Shown here: piece after piece, positions 21,126 through 32,064 of the stretch
Numbering within the stretch: position 1 is the stretch's first letter
Layout of the letters: every line of letters begins with the position of its first letter
NCBI GenBank assembly: GCA_028095005.1
Contig: CM051460.1
Location: forward strand, 113,557,039-113,621,038
Reading direction: 5' to 3'
DNA: 64,000 nt
Origin: Rhynchospora pubera
Lineage: Eukaryota; Streptophyta; Magnoliopsida; Poales; Cyperaceae
Translations under genes and position numbers: made by a program
The notes under the pieces: model-generated
What the model saw: only the letters and a program-made list of their open reading frames with translations
What the model was told of the DNA's origin: nothing
The model's database searches: none

Positions 21126-21253
21126 TGAGCTCCGGTGTTTTAAACCCAGATCACCCAATTAGGCCTGCGTGCCCCTATGGTCCATGCAACCCAGGCGAGC
21201 CTTATCAGAGACTAAGTGCTCGAACATATATGGCTGCCCCCTTGGCCCCTTAG
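21126..21253 (+). CDS. Open second-exon-like segment of a RALF-like peptide
   Basis: After an acceptor-like TCATTCAG at 21125, an open frame of the same phase as the other second exons reads S-S-G-V-L-N-P-D-H-P-I-R-P. It continues A-C-P-Y-G-P-C-N-P-G-E-P-Y to a TAG at 21251. GVLNPxxP, PY and PCN match the paralogs, and the length of 128 bases equals exon 2 of the gene at 30025. Two cysteines are close together (Cys-x4-Cys). No convincing signal-peptide exon was found in the 600 bases upstream, so it may be exon-only debris or lie in a gene with an unrecognised first exon. It is unchanged at 52165-52292. Confidence 0.5.
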
Positions 21254-22200
21254 AATAAAAGAGCTGAATTGATGAATCTTCGGGCCCATGGAGAGGATGG
21301 AATATATGAATATATATTATATAGATATAAATAAGGGTCGATGTTACTGAAAATAAAGAAGTGCTTAATTAATTTGACAATTACTTTGTCAAGGCCTATA
21401 TGTGTTATGATATTTTTGTATCCCAAATAATTGTCTCACGTTTACTTAAAATCTTGTAAAGCCTTACAAACTGGGTGATTGTATGACCTTTTTTACTTTT
21501 AAGATTCTAGCATGTCATTGTCAGAGCATCCTTTATTTATCAATGTAGAATGGCGAGTGCAATTCAACTGCATTGTTTCTTCAGGATTAAGCAAGGAGTA
21601 CTAGAGAAGACACAGATTTAATTCTCCCTGGCGATTTACAAAGAGAAAGAGTTAATCAGAATTTTGTGTTTTCCTTCTCAAATTTGTATTTGCTTTCTTA
21701 AATACAGCAGATTTTTCTTGCCTTAGCTGCATTTTCCTCAATTAGCTGAAAATATCAATTCAGCCTGGGCCTCATGACAATCACTTATTCTGGTAAAACA
21801 GAGTTTAAAAATTAATTGGAAAGGTTGCTCAGCAAAAGTACTAGTAGAAAAACTGCCCTAAATCTCATATCTTATTTAAAATTAAGGCGCAGTTGAACAC
21901 ACTAATATAGTACCTTTTTTTTTTTTTGGGACTAGACAGAAGTAGTAAGTGGACTTATTATCATTCTATTCTTCAGTTTTTCGAGGTAAAAATATGGGTC
22001 ATGCGGGCTCATAACCTTTGTCATATTGAAATGAAATTGATTGCATATGAGAGAAAGAAAGTACAATCATTACTCTTTTTATAAAATTACGGATCCAAAA
22101 GTGATTACACGCTCGTGTAAATATTTTTTTGTGTCATTCGATCGACTTGATCTGTAGTTAAATATCAATCAACAGGCGAAGAGGTATCATATTTTGGATC

Positions 22201-22434
22201 CAGGGGCGGAGCCAGAAAATAGGAGAGGCAAAATTTTAAAGATTAAACATTGAAATAGAAATTTATTTATGAAGAAGAATATTTCTTTCCTAAATCATTA
22301 ATTCATGATTAATTAGGGAGGCATATTATAGAAAATTTCTAAAACATAAAGAAAATATACATAAAAGTTAAATTTTTTTTGGAACACAAGGGGGGCAACC
22401 GTCCCAAACAGCCCTCCTATTGACTCCGCCCCTG
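22201..22434. mobile_element. hAT-type MITE with CAGGGGCGGAGCCAG ends
   Basis: The right end GACTCCGCCCCTG is the inverse of the left. The target repeat is TTTGGATC / TTTGGATT (22193-22200, 22435-22442). It is shared with copy 2 at 53240-53473, and a relative is nested in the MITE at 23382. Confidence 0.85.
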
Positions 22435-22484
22435 TTTGGATTTCCGTCTAAAACGGAAATAAATTAAGCGTTGTGTGCAACATT

Positions 22485-22830
22485 TAAAAAACCAGATCGG
22501 ACTGACCAGTTCACCCGGTTAAACTGCGAACCAGACCATGATCCTGTCCATTGGACCATTGGACAATAAAAACCGCCGGTTGTTTCATTTGGAAATTATA
22601 GCAAAATCAAGAGAAAATAAATTGTGGTGAGGAAGAATTTATCCCTCTAGCACTTCTGAGTAATATAGAAACTTTACCACTGGACCTCCATCCGTTTTTA
22701 GTGTTGTTAGATCATATTTTAATTTTTAAACTAAGACAAATCTTCCGATTTTCTCATTGATTTAACTGGTTGAACTGGTTAAAGTCAACCGTTTTTTAGC
22801 CGGTTCTTGCCGGTTCGGTTTTAAAAACAT
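22485..22830. mobile_element. MITE with AAAACCGAACCGG-like ends
   Basis: AAAAAACCAGATCGGACTGACC on the left faces GGTTCGGTTTTAAAAAC on the right, with inner CCGGTTAAACTG and AACTGGTTAAAGTC. Copy 2 has it at about 53523-53857 with a short internal loss (TTCTTGCCGG missing). Confidence 0.55.
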
Positions 22831-23381
22831 TGGTTGTGTCACTAGGTAAATAAACAATTTTAGTTTTTTTATTTGTCCAGGTAGCAAGTCAAAACCTATT
22901 TTAGCCTGATCCTTGCCCGATGGCTCGGGGGCTCGAGAGCTCGGAGAAACTTATGCTAGACTCATTTGACAGAAGTGTAAGAGCTAATGATTGGGTTCGA
23001 CCTACAGCATATTTTTATCACTTTTGTAACAACTTTGAGAAGCAATAAATAGACTTTTGTATCTTATTTTTAAGTGAGATCTGAGATTGAGTGTGTGCGC
23101 TTTAATTCCCAAGCGCTTCAATTTTATTGAGCTTTTACTGAAACGAGTCCACTTTACTCTCTTTCGAAAACAGAGAAAATAAATTATGATTCCAGCAGGA
23201 TGCATCACTGTTATGCTTTTTACATTAATTATCTATAAAAAATATTTTAATTGAGTTTTGAATTCGGCTTCCCCTTTCAAGAAACATCAAATTTGGCTTT
23301 TAAAACAGAAACTAATGATAAACTTTTACAAAATCGACGGACCCAATAAAGTCACATTGAATAGTTCGTTTTGTTCTCTCT

Positions 23382-23719
23382 GGCTCTTATAGGTGTGGGA
23401 AGAAAGGAAGAAGGGAAGAAGCGGGAAGAAGTATTGGGAAGTGTATAATTTTGTGAAGAGTTTGGATTGTTTATAAATTTTTTTCTTCCCTCTCCCTTCT
23501 TCTTTCTTCTTCTCAGGGGCGAAGTCAGAAAAATAACTTAACTGGGGCCAATATATAAATTTTACTTTTTTAAAGAGGCCAATCTACATAATTACTCGTA
23601 CTTTCACTAAATTTAGCTTATAAATATTAATCAAATTTAAAAATGTGGGGAAGCCAAGCCCACCAGGGCCCCCACCTTGGCTCCGCCCCTGCTTCTTCTT
23701 CTTGCATCCAAACGGAGCC
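23382..23719. mobile_element. Composite: GGCTC...GAGCC MITE with a hAT-type MITE nested inside
   Basis: Outer target repeat TCT (23379-23381 and 23720-23722); the empty site GTTCTCTCTTTGAAT is in copy 2 near 54357. The nested element is 23514-23691 with ends CAGGGGCGAAGTCAG and TTGGCTCCGCCCCTG and a perfect 8-bp target repeat CTTCTTCT (23506-23513, 23692-23699). Both inserted in copy 1 only. The reading frame crossing the right part is not a gene. Confidence 0.85.
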
Positions 23720-24130
23720 TCTTTGAATAGTTCCCATTGCCATTTCAATGAAAATTTTACACCAAGAGAAATACGTAAAAGTATTTTTCAAAACTTTCTA
23801 CAATATTTACTGAAACAAAAACAAAAACAAAATTGGTCGAATCATATTTTCACTTTTTATAATTTTAGAAAGAAAAACGGCGGTCAAATCATTTGCCACC
23901 CTATCGAGAAAATAGGCTGACGCGTTCAGTCTGCTAATCCAACAATTTAAAAAATCTTGTTGTCAAACTAGAAAAGTTCATGCGGACTTGTAAGTATTGA
24001 AGAATATACCGTTAAAAGGTCAAGCCTCCAATTTTGATAGCAGTGGAATAACTCGGGAATATTTGATATGCAAAGGACAAATTTGTTATCAACAAAATGT
24101 GGCGTTCTTCTGAAATTTCCAACCAAATTT

Positions 24131-24318
24131 GGCTCCGTTTGGATGGTTTTTTTCCGGAATAAGGAATAAGGAATAACCACTTTTTACCAATAAATTTATT
24201 TCTAACCATCCAAACTCTTCACAAAAGTTACACACTTCCCAATAAATTTACCCCTTCCCAATAAATTTTTTCCTTTCTTCCTTCTTCCTACCTTATTCTC
24301 AACGCATCCAAACGGAGC
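24131..24318. mobile_element. MITE of the GGCTCCGTTTGGATG family, copy 1 only
   Basis: The ends GGCTCCGTTTGGATGG and GCATCCAAACGGAGC are inverted, with GGAATAAGGAATAAG-type arms. Copy 2 reads CCAACCAAAGATATA without it near 54765. Confidence 0.7.
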
Positions 24319-24779
24319 AAAAGATATATCTATTTGTAAATGTACAAAATAGCACATAGAAACATTATAATATCACATTTCAAACAAATAATAGAGTAAT
24401 ATGGTACGACATTGGACAATCTATGCATGTTGATATTATTACTAATGGTAATAACAAAATTAAACATTTTATAATAATAGCATGGAAATACAATTTAAAA
24501 AAAAATACAATGGATATCCAATAATTTCGTAAAAATTATAAAAGTTATAAAAAAATAAGACTTTTTAAAGTGGAATTTTGAAAAAGACAATTAAGATTCA
24601 GATAACTCGAATTAATGCCGGTGTAATAATTTTGACATGCTGCTCCTATTTTGGCGACTTGTTTTTATTTTAGCAAAGTGTGTCATTTATATTTTTCTAA
24701 TTTTCATCATTTTATTAACCCCGTAAGTAATGGTACATAGCCACTTGTATGTAATTGTATTCTATTATTTGAGCAATGC

Positions 24780-25075
24780 CTTGTGACAATTAAATAGTAC
24801 CTAAACAATAATACTAACTGTCCTAAAAATTAGAATAATTAAACTTTATCTTGACAATCAGCATACAAAACTAGAACAAATTAGCATACAAAAACTAAGA
24901 CAATTAGTATACAAAATTAGGACAATTAAAATTTATGCGAACAATAATACTAACTATCTTGAAAAACAATATTAACTGTCCTGAGTACAATAACAATTAA
25001 ATTTTATTCGCAAAATTAGCATAAAAAAACTAAAACAATTAGCATTCAAAACAAGAACAATTAGAAAAATAATAT
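24780..25075. repeat. Degenerate short-period repeat around CAATTAGCATACAAAACTAG
   Basis: Words such as AGACAATTAGTATACAAAA and GGACAATTAAAATTTATG recur irregularly about every 30 bases. Copy 2 has the same stretch (about 55740-56045) but with about 550 more bases before it (55216-55765). Copy 1 probably lost these by deletion between GTGAC and ATGACAATTAAAT. Confidence 0.5.
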
Positions 25076-25745
25076 GTGGTAGAAGGGAGGGGAAGGGTCG
25101 GAGGTTAGCATGAAGTGGGGGGAGGGGGAGTACGCTCTAGTCTCTAGATGATAAATCCGGGAGATGATGGAATGAGCGACAAAAATGAAGAGATCGTTCT
25201 TAGATCCGCTTTTTAACTGCTAGCATTAAATGTTGAATATCAAAATATGTTGGTAAGAACCTATTAAATTTGTAATATTGAATCAAAATAAATAAATATT
25301 TAAAGATTCTAAACAAAAGTGGACATCAACTATTATATGTTTTGATCAAGTCAAGACGTAGTACGACAATATCAACATATATATTTTTAAACTTCAAATT
25401 TGTAATTGAAATCCTACGAGCGATGAAGCGATTAGTTGTTTTATATTTCTAATTTTTTTGGATAATTTGCAAACAATAATCTGAAAGATGAGGGCTTGTA
25501 ATTAATACAATTTTGATATTCTACAAAATTATAAAATTCTTTTTCGTCTAATAGACGAAACAATATTTGAAATTGCCATCATGTACGTATAATTTAACAT
25601 GAACAGCCGAGGCAGAGGCCAACTTAGAAAATCCTTGCTCGATGTTCCAAAATTCCACACAAGTGATCTAATATAAAGAGACCACTGGAGTAGTGTCCCA
25701 GCAAGGAAGAAAAACAAGACAAACACTATTACACTAATTCCAAAA

Positions 25746-26643
25746 ATGGCAACAAAAGCTCTTCCAGTTATCTGCGTTATGTTCCTATTTTTCACTAGCT
25801 TTCTCATGTTCCTAGAATTGGGGCGGACCATTCTAGATTCAGTTTTGGTTGCAAACTGCTTAGGTATTGATCAGATCTTAAGGGGGCGGATTGGTCCACT
25901 ACCAGGACAGTCCGTTCCAGAACCAGAATTGTTAGGTTTTAAGCCAAATTCAGGTTGTTTGTACTGGTTAGGTACAAATAACGGTTTATGCATCCCTCCT
26001 CTTCTTTTCTCTGCCGTGATTTTCATTAGTAAGAGCTGTAAGCGTTGGGTTACACCATGTTGTCATGAGGACAAGTTCTGTCGCAGAAAATAAGGTCGGC
26101 GCCTAAAGTGTCCATATGACCCTGGCCTTTTCTGGGAATCTTTCCTGGATGTGGTGTAATTTCAATTGCTGCTGGCTGAACGGGAGACCACCGCTTTCTT
26201 TTCTTACCTTAAGTGTAATTTCAATGGCTGCTGGCTGAACGGGAGATCTAGCTGTTACAATTTCAATGGACAACTTTAATGCAAACCCAACAACCAAATC
26301 GACCTAGTGCACTTATAATCCTCTGCTTATTTTCTGTCATACACCCAGATATATCCATATAGTACCTGCACGATATGTACTTGCCATGATGCAAGAATTA
26401 CCCAACTATAAACCAGTCTGGCATATAGAATTCTGTGAATTTTTTAATCACTATGATCAACTCTTGCATGAGCTTTTATTGAGGAATTTTCTTGATATCG
26501 CCTCATTTTTAGCCAAGACTGATGCAACCAGCTATGGATATTTAAACCCAGGCAGAACGCCAGGCACAACACCAGGCGGTTCATACACTCCTCGACCCTG
26601 CAGCAAGACTTATGGTTGTAACCCTCCTGGAGCGAAGCCGTAG
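25746..26643 (+). pseudogene. RALF-like peptide gene broken by deletion into a copia remnant
   Basis: The exon 1 start (25746) reads M-A-T-K-A-L-P-V-I-C-V-M-F. At 25811 it switches to DNA matching 58429 onward in the copia element, so the end of the signal peptide and the splice donor are gone. The open frame continues in frame through the element to a stop at 26091-26093, giving a 115-residue chimera with seven cysteines in the element part. Exon 2 survives at 26513-26643. After acceptor CATTTTTAG it reads A-K-T-D-A-T-S-Y-G-Y-L-N-P-G, then S-Y-T-P-R-P-C, five residues, C and NPPGAKP. SYGYLNPG and PC-x5-C are the most RALF-like of the set. The intact counterpart of exon 1 is at 56854. The TATA word is altered to CTAATATAAAG. 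Confidence 0.75.
25811..26292 (+). mobile_element. Internally deleted copia remnant
   Basis: 25811-26217 matches the copia internal region at 58429-58830. A partial repeat of GTGTAATTTCAATGGCTGCTGG follows, then the last bases of an LTR (CTTTAATGCAAACCCAACA, ending 26292). The next bases ACCAA equal the 5-bp target repeat left of the LTR at 57241. The remnant therefore descends from the same insertion as the element in copy 2. Confidence 0.85.
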
Positions 26644-27319
26644 AAGATTGGAATAAAGGCCGGACTTATGTCTGAGGATTTTATATTTAGACATTTAAAT
26701 TTAAAATAAGGTGGCAATTTCGATCTTTAATTTCTCATTAAAAAAAGACGGACTTCATAATGTGACTTGTAGAAATGCTATGTATGTTTTGGCAATAAAA
26801 TCAGTTGATTCTTATCGCATAACAGTAATTGTGGAATGTATAATTAAAAAATGTTACACTCAACCCCGAATATCGCTTTTTGGTAATTAACTAGGGAAAT
26901 TTACGGCTTCATTTCAGGGAAAAATACGTATTAAACAGGAAATTGAATCTCTAAGATCGATGAAATGTTTTTAATTATAAAAAAATAATCTTTGTATTCA
27001 GCAAATTAAGCAAAATTTGTTCATAATATATATTTTTAAAATGAATACAGTATAATGATAAACTAAATAATCAATGACGCATTCAAGTTGTAGAAGAAAT
27101 ATAGCTAGGCCCTGCTATTCCCTCAAAGAACTTGATGTGTTGACACAAATAGGAGCAAGACAAAAAGATCCGCAGTAGCATTTTAAAATTAGAACAAGAA
27201 CAAGATATTTCATGTTTGGTTCTCTCTAGAATAGCTAGTTCTTGACCTAAATTGTTCTACTTGTTATTATTCCTCCCACTTCCAATGTAACAAATGATAG
27301 CATTGATAAGATTGATCTA
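26644..27319. other. 3' flank of the broken peptide gene
   Basis: AT-rich, with no gene recognised. Confidence 0.4.
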
Positions 27320-27575
27320 GTGTGTTTGGTTTTGGTTGAATAAGCCTTATTACGAATAAGGCTTATTCGGGATGAAATCAAACACACTTTGAATAAGTCT
27401 TATTCTGAATAAGGACTTATTCAACTCCTTATTCTATTCTACCATATTGGTGGTATTAGAATAAGGAGTTGAATAAACCCTTATTCGGAATAAGACTTAT
27501 TCAAAACGCGTTTGGTTTCATCCCAAATAAGTCTTATTCGGAATAAGACTTATTCAAACTCCATACCAAACGAGG
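27320..27575. mobile_element. Palindromic MITE built of TTATTCGGAATAAG-type repeats
   Basis: The ends GTGTTTGGTTTTGG and CATACCAAACGAG are roughly inverted. The interior carries at least eight copies of AATAAG(T/C)CTTATTC-like palindromic words arranged as nested hairpins. No target repeat was settled. Confidence 0.55.
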
Positions 27576-27579
27576 AGTC

Positions 27580-28540
27580 ATTACATTGTATTGGCAACGA
27601 GAAATGATGCTGTCAGTCAGCAATTGATCTACAAAGGGGTATATTGTTGGATTTTTTTTTCAAATTCTATTGTGTATCCTTTGGAACTCCTACCGTTCCG
27701 TGACTACTTTGAAAGCCAAAACCAGAGTCATTGATGTTCTCTTTTTCCCTCCCTATCTGGCCTACCAATTGAGCAAAACAGACAAGGCTGGGCTGGATCA
27801 AACGTAGCATGTTTTTTAAAAATCCAGTTGTCAGTATATCTCGGTACGTCAAGAAAATTTCCACACATAGTCAGTCCCAACTCCCAACTTTTCCATTACC
27901 TATGTACTCAAATTTCCACATCCTACGATTTTTTTCCCCCTTTTCAACGATGTCTCTTTCGCTGTTGACCTCAGGTCAAGTTGATGTTTCAGTAGGATTG
28001 TAATCTAGTTATACTTTGTTCAATTGTTGGCAATAGATGAATTATATTTATTGCCCTGAAAGCGAATCATATTTGCTGGAGTAATTGACTAAGATTTTTA
28101 CCGTCTCTGCCATACAAAATAAAATAAAATAAAGCATCAAAACTAATTACATAGCTTATTCACTTTGGCAATTATTTTCGGGTACCAAAATAATCGTTTA
28201 TGTGCTAAAAAATATTTAATTGTGAAGAGTTCAATCTTTTTTTTTTTTTATTAATGGAGAGTTCAATCTCAATGGTCAAGTGAGGATAGTTTAGATAGAC
28301 ATCACCATTATTAATTGTAGCCAATAAACTATATACACCATAAAAAAAAAAGAAAATTTTACCGTGAGAATCAATTTCTGAATTGGATTTTCATCTTAAC
28401 CGTTCATTTTCAAGAAAGATTAATTCATTAGCAGTCAAGTCATAAACAGTGGAGATCAAAATCAATTTAAAAATTGATTATCGTGACAGAATTTCAAAAA
28501 AAAAAATTGAGATTTTAAAATACACCATATATATCTTTTG
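27580..28540. repeat. Diverged copy of the peptide-gene unit upstream blocks
   Basis: It holds GGCAACGAGAAATGATGCTG (27592), the CAAGAAAATTTCCACACATAG stretch and an inverted TTGACC pair at 27965-27979. It aligns with 37380-38280. Small frames across it share no recognisable protein. Confidence 0.55.
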
Positions 28541-30010
28541 CCGTCGACCTCAGGTCAAAGTGCCGTTTCGGTAGATCGCAGATTCGCAGTGTCTATGATA
28601 GATAGATTTTTCACTTGTCGGCAAAAAGAGATATATTAGTTCGGATCTTTTGTTGCTTGAAAGCGAAATCATTTTTTGCCGGATTATTTAAATGATTGTG
28701 CTGTCTATCATAAAAAAAGGGAACATTTGATAATGAGTCATGACTCACGAGTCACGAGTCATCACCAGTAATTAATGCATAGCTTATACTCTGTACATTC
28801 TTGCTCCAGAATAGTAACAACAATTATTTGCGGAACTGTAATAATCGTTTTTTTTATAAAAAAAAAATATTATGGAGTTCACTATCAATATGGTTAAGTG
28901 AGGCAGAATCCTGACATCACAAATTCACAATTATTTATTTTCCAGTATATTATATACTCCACAGAAATAAATATGCTTTTAAGTTTTTGATATGTACAAT
29001 ATCATTTATTTATTTCTTTTTTCATTTCACATACAATATAGTTTTGTCTCCTTTGTCTTGATCTCTGTCTCTTACATCATACTTCTCTCTACTAAAAAAA
29101 AAGTACGTCTTTGATGCAACTAAAAGATAATATAACTTTAATAAATGTGCTTTTTTATGGTTTATTTTTTGGGATGAAGTGTGCTACTATAATAATCCAT
29201 GTGAAATATATTAAATGCTTGTCAAAGGAAATTAAACATGTAATAGATGCACGTTTATGTATATAATATGGTCTATGTTCCCTGAATGTATATAAATTGA
29301 GAAAGTGAATTTCGTGCATGTCATTTCTTATTTTTAGACACTTGGTATTCCTCTTATTTTCTTCCTTTTTCTGTGTTATGCTTTCAATTTTGACATTGAA
29401 CAAAAGATGCTAGCTAGCACCTAACCAAAAATGTTATTATTTTTTTTATCTTGTTTCTATATGTTCAGGATATACATATTAGTTTGTATCAAGTACCCAA
29501 AGATCAATATCTGTAAGAAAACGATCAAGGCGCGGAGTTATACATTTTTCTGCCCGAATTATTGCGTAATTACTCATACATAAAATGGACAGAGTACGAA
29601 CAAAGAAGTATTCTGTATGTGTGTGCAGTATCACCCAGCTGATTGAGATTATTTTTAAGAGATTGGCAGTGACTGTCAAAGAACAGATCATCACACTCTA
29701 TAACGATGTATTAATTAAGGATGATTGTAGTATAAAACCCAACTGGTCCATATGACATATCGACGTGTTCATGGATTACCTGGTTACGTATACTTTTACA
29801 CAAGCTTTAACAAAATATAGAGTACAAAGTAATTGTGCGTGTGTATCATCGAGAAAAGTATCGTTGAAACATGATGTTTATTTTTTATTCATTGTGATAC
29901 ATAACATTTTCCCGGTTCATTTTATGAAGTATAGCCTTTATTTCCAACACGCACATATATATCTTTTTGCTTTTTCCCCTTAGACTCTTTCTTACTCTTT
30001 CTTCTAACTG
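28541..30010. other. Diverged unit sequence, no gene
   Basis: 28544-28740 aligns with 38290-38470 (second inverted TTGACC block). 28733-28766 contains closely spaced GAGTCA/TGACTC words. From 29,000 to 30,010 nothing is recognised. Confidence 0.4.
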
Positions 30011-30024
30011 GGACCGCCTAACTT

Positions 30025-30795
30025 CTATGGATTTGCTCCATGTCCATGAGGATTACAATTGGTAATCTTAGTGCAGGGTCGATTAGTGTATGGACTGCCT
30101 GAGCCTGGCGTGTTCTTGGGGTTGTTCGGGTTGATAGTTCCATAACCGATTGCTGCATTGTGACCAAGTATAAAGCATATATATATATATATGCCGTTAG
30201 TCTCGGCATGAAGTGTTGAGATATCAAAAACTTACACTTTCTTAATAAAAATTAAGAAAACTAAAATCGTGCATTAAAAACTTATCCAACTAAATAGTAC
30301 TACCAAAAATTCACAGAATTATATATTTGTTTTGACTTGTTTGTAATTGGTGATTCCTGCAGCATGGCAATAAGCCAATAACCACGCATGTAATATTTTG
30401 ATATATATTAGTCGTGGCTGAAAATCAGGACTTGACATAGTTAATTAGACTAGATCGATTTTGGCCCTTTAATTTTCTAATGAATTAAGAAGATAACAGT
30501 TTATCAATAAAGTAAATAATAGCATTGTTTATAAACGAACCTTTAATTAGTTTCTCTACCAATGCCTAAAAAAAAAATTAGCCACTTTTTGCTTTCCAGC
30601 AGAACTCCTTTTTGAGTTTGTGCCAAAATATAGACTTACGACTCAGAAGCAAACTTTGAAAAAATAATGGTCAGACTTACAAGTCTGAGCCTTGCTCTCT
30701 TCCAGGGTTCGAACAGCCTCTGTAGAAGGCAACATGGGAAAGCTAGCAATGAGTAGGAACAGAATGCAGATAGTTGGAAGCGACCTTGTTGCCAT
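30025..30795 (-). CDS. RALF-like secreted peptide precursor, 80 aa, two exons
   Basis: Exon 1 is 30795-30681 and exon 2 is 30152-30025 on the minus strand. The donor is GTAAGT and the acceptor CAATGCAG, phase 1, with a 528-base intron. Signal peptide M-A-T-R-S-L-P-T-I-C-I-L-F-L-L-I-A-S-F-P, ending STEA, then VRTLEESKAQT. The tail starts S-I-G-Y-G-T-I-N-P-N-N-P (39-50). P-Y-T-N-R-P-C (59-65) and Cys71 give Cys-x5-Cys, the spacing of the second RALF disulfide. The end is NPHGHGANP. Of all copies this best keeps the RALF-like pair Y-G-T-I and P-Y-T...C-T-K-I-T-N-C. The first RALF cysteine pair and the usual RRILA-type processing site are absent. A TATATAA box is at 30861-30867. It is outside the near-identical duplicated segments, so this is an older paralog that stayed intact, which suggests constraint. 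Confidence 0.72.
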
Positions 30796-30860
30796 ATTTG
30801 GAATTGCTGTTTATTTCGTTTCCCTTCCTTGCTGGAATGCTATATAGTCCAATGATTCCT

Positions 30861-30867
30861 TTATATA
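30861..30867 (-). promoter_or_regulatory. TATA box of the 30025-30795 gene
   Basis: GATCTATATAAAGG on the minus strand, 66 bases before the start codon, in the same context as the other family promoters. Confidence 0.7.
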
Positions 30868-30959
30868 GATCACTTGTGTGGAAGTTTTGGGACAGGGAGC
30901 GAGGATTTTCTAAGTTGGTTCCGAAACATCAAGTTCAATTACGAACACAATTTTGGTAG

Positions 30960-32064
30960 TACTGTACCACCAAAAGGGGAACTCTGACGAAGCACAGCGC
31001 CGCTGAGACCAATAAGAAACTCATCTTGGTTTTTATCTTTGAGGAAAATAATAATTGGTAGTTACTTTGTATGAACATGGTTGATGTTAGCAAATGTTGA
31101 ATTTTTTAATTAAACAGGAAGCAAATTTTCAATTTTTTCCTAAAACAAAGAACACAATTATAGAATTATTGACACGATAAAATTTTAATACTGTTAGAGA
31201 CATTTAATAACACAAAAAATATCATCTAAAGGAGAACCATCTAAAATTTGTAGATGTGTTTTACATGTGAAATGTTTCACAGTTTTTCTCCCTCTTAACT
31301 TAATTCTTGCTGCTAGTCTGTTACAGTTTAGTATTTCACAATATTGACCCAAATCCAATCAAAGTGGACTCAAGTACTCTACACAGGCCAGACAAGGCCT
31401 GTTTATTTGGGCTCTTACATTGAATCTCAGCCCTGAAAATTTCCCACATGTATTTGACTATTTTATCCTGATCTTTTATCCTCAGCGTTGTATAGGATCG
31501 AAGGCATTTTGGGTAACTGACAAACATTGTAAAAGCCTAGGGCTTCCAATTGTAAAAGCCTCTGCATGCGCCGGCTGTTCATGTTAAACGGACGAGCTGT
31601 CAGCCGATAAAATGATTCTTTGAAGATCGAGACAAGGAAGTTATTCTGTGGAATTACGTGATTGTGCATTATTCAAAACTTAAGATTACTATAATTGTAT
31701 AGAAAACAAGGTCGGAACTTAGCAAGAAGTTTTGATACGAATTTAATACGAACTCAAGTAAGTTATCTTGTCTGAAATGCGTCATTCAAGTTTTAAAATA
31801 AAACTAGAAAAAAACAATAAATTGTGCTTCGAGCGATCCACTACGAAACTTAAATTAATAAAAAAAAAATATTTCATTTATTTCAATTTTGTAAATATTT
31901 ATTGGATAAAATACTAAAAGATGCAAAACTGTATTATTGCAAAAAAATTACATAAATAAGTTTCCAGAATAGCCTATATATGGTCTATTAAATTAAGTAA
32001 TATTTTTTAAATAAGAAACATAATTTTCATAAATTAAATATATGGAGAGAGAAAAAATATAAAA
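30960..32064. other. No gene recognised
   Basis: AT-rich sequence between the peptide gene promoter and the Helitron left end. A less AT-rich stretch at 31330-31660 has minus-strand frames but no recognisable product. Confidence 0.4.

Larger units (their letters stand above)
20476..23000. other. Duplicated intergenic stretch
   Basis: It matches 51515-53990 closely. Apart from the second-exon-like segment at 21126-21253 it holds two MITEs (22201-22434 and about 22485-22830). The sequence CTCGGGGGCTCGAGAGCTCGG near 22925 is a local GC-rich palindrome. Nothing else is recognised. Confidence 0.5.
8046..25810 (+). repeat. Large direct segmental duplication, copy 1
   Basis: This stretch matches 40604-56918 in the same orientation. 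The left edge is at CTTTGGACCTTTTAAAG (8046 and 40604). The right edge is where copy 1 was cut by a deletion in a peptide-gene exon at 25810. Similarity is highest from about 16.4 kb on, where only scattered substitutions are visible over many kilobases. The left part has more indels. Copy-specific insertions and a local tandem duplication account for the length difference. The start-to-start distance is 32,558 bases. Confidence 0.9.

Noticed and set aside
30018..30227. 69-codon minus-strand frame over the 30025 gene
   Set aside because: It overlaps the true second exon in another frame and spans the acceptor. The spliced frame gives the conserved motif tail.
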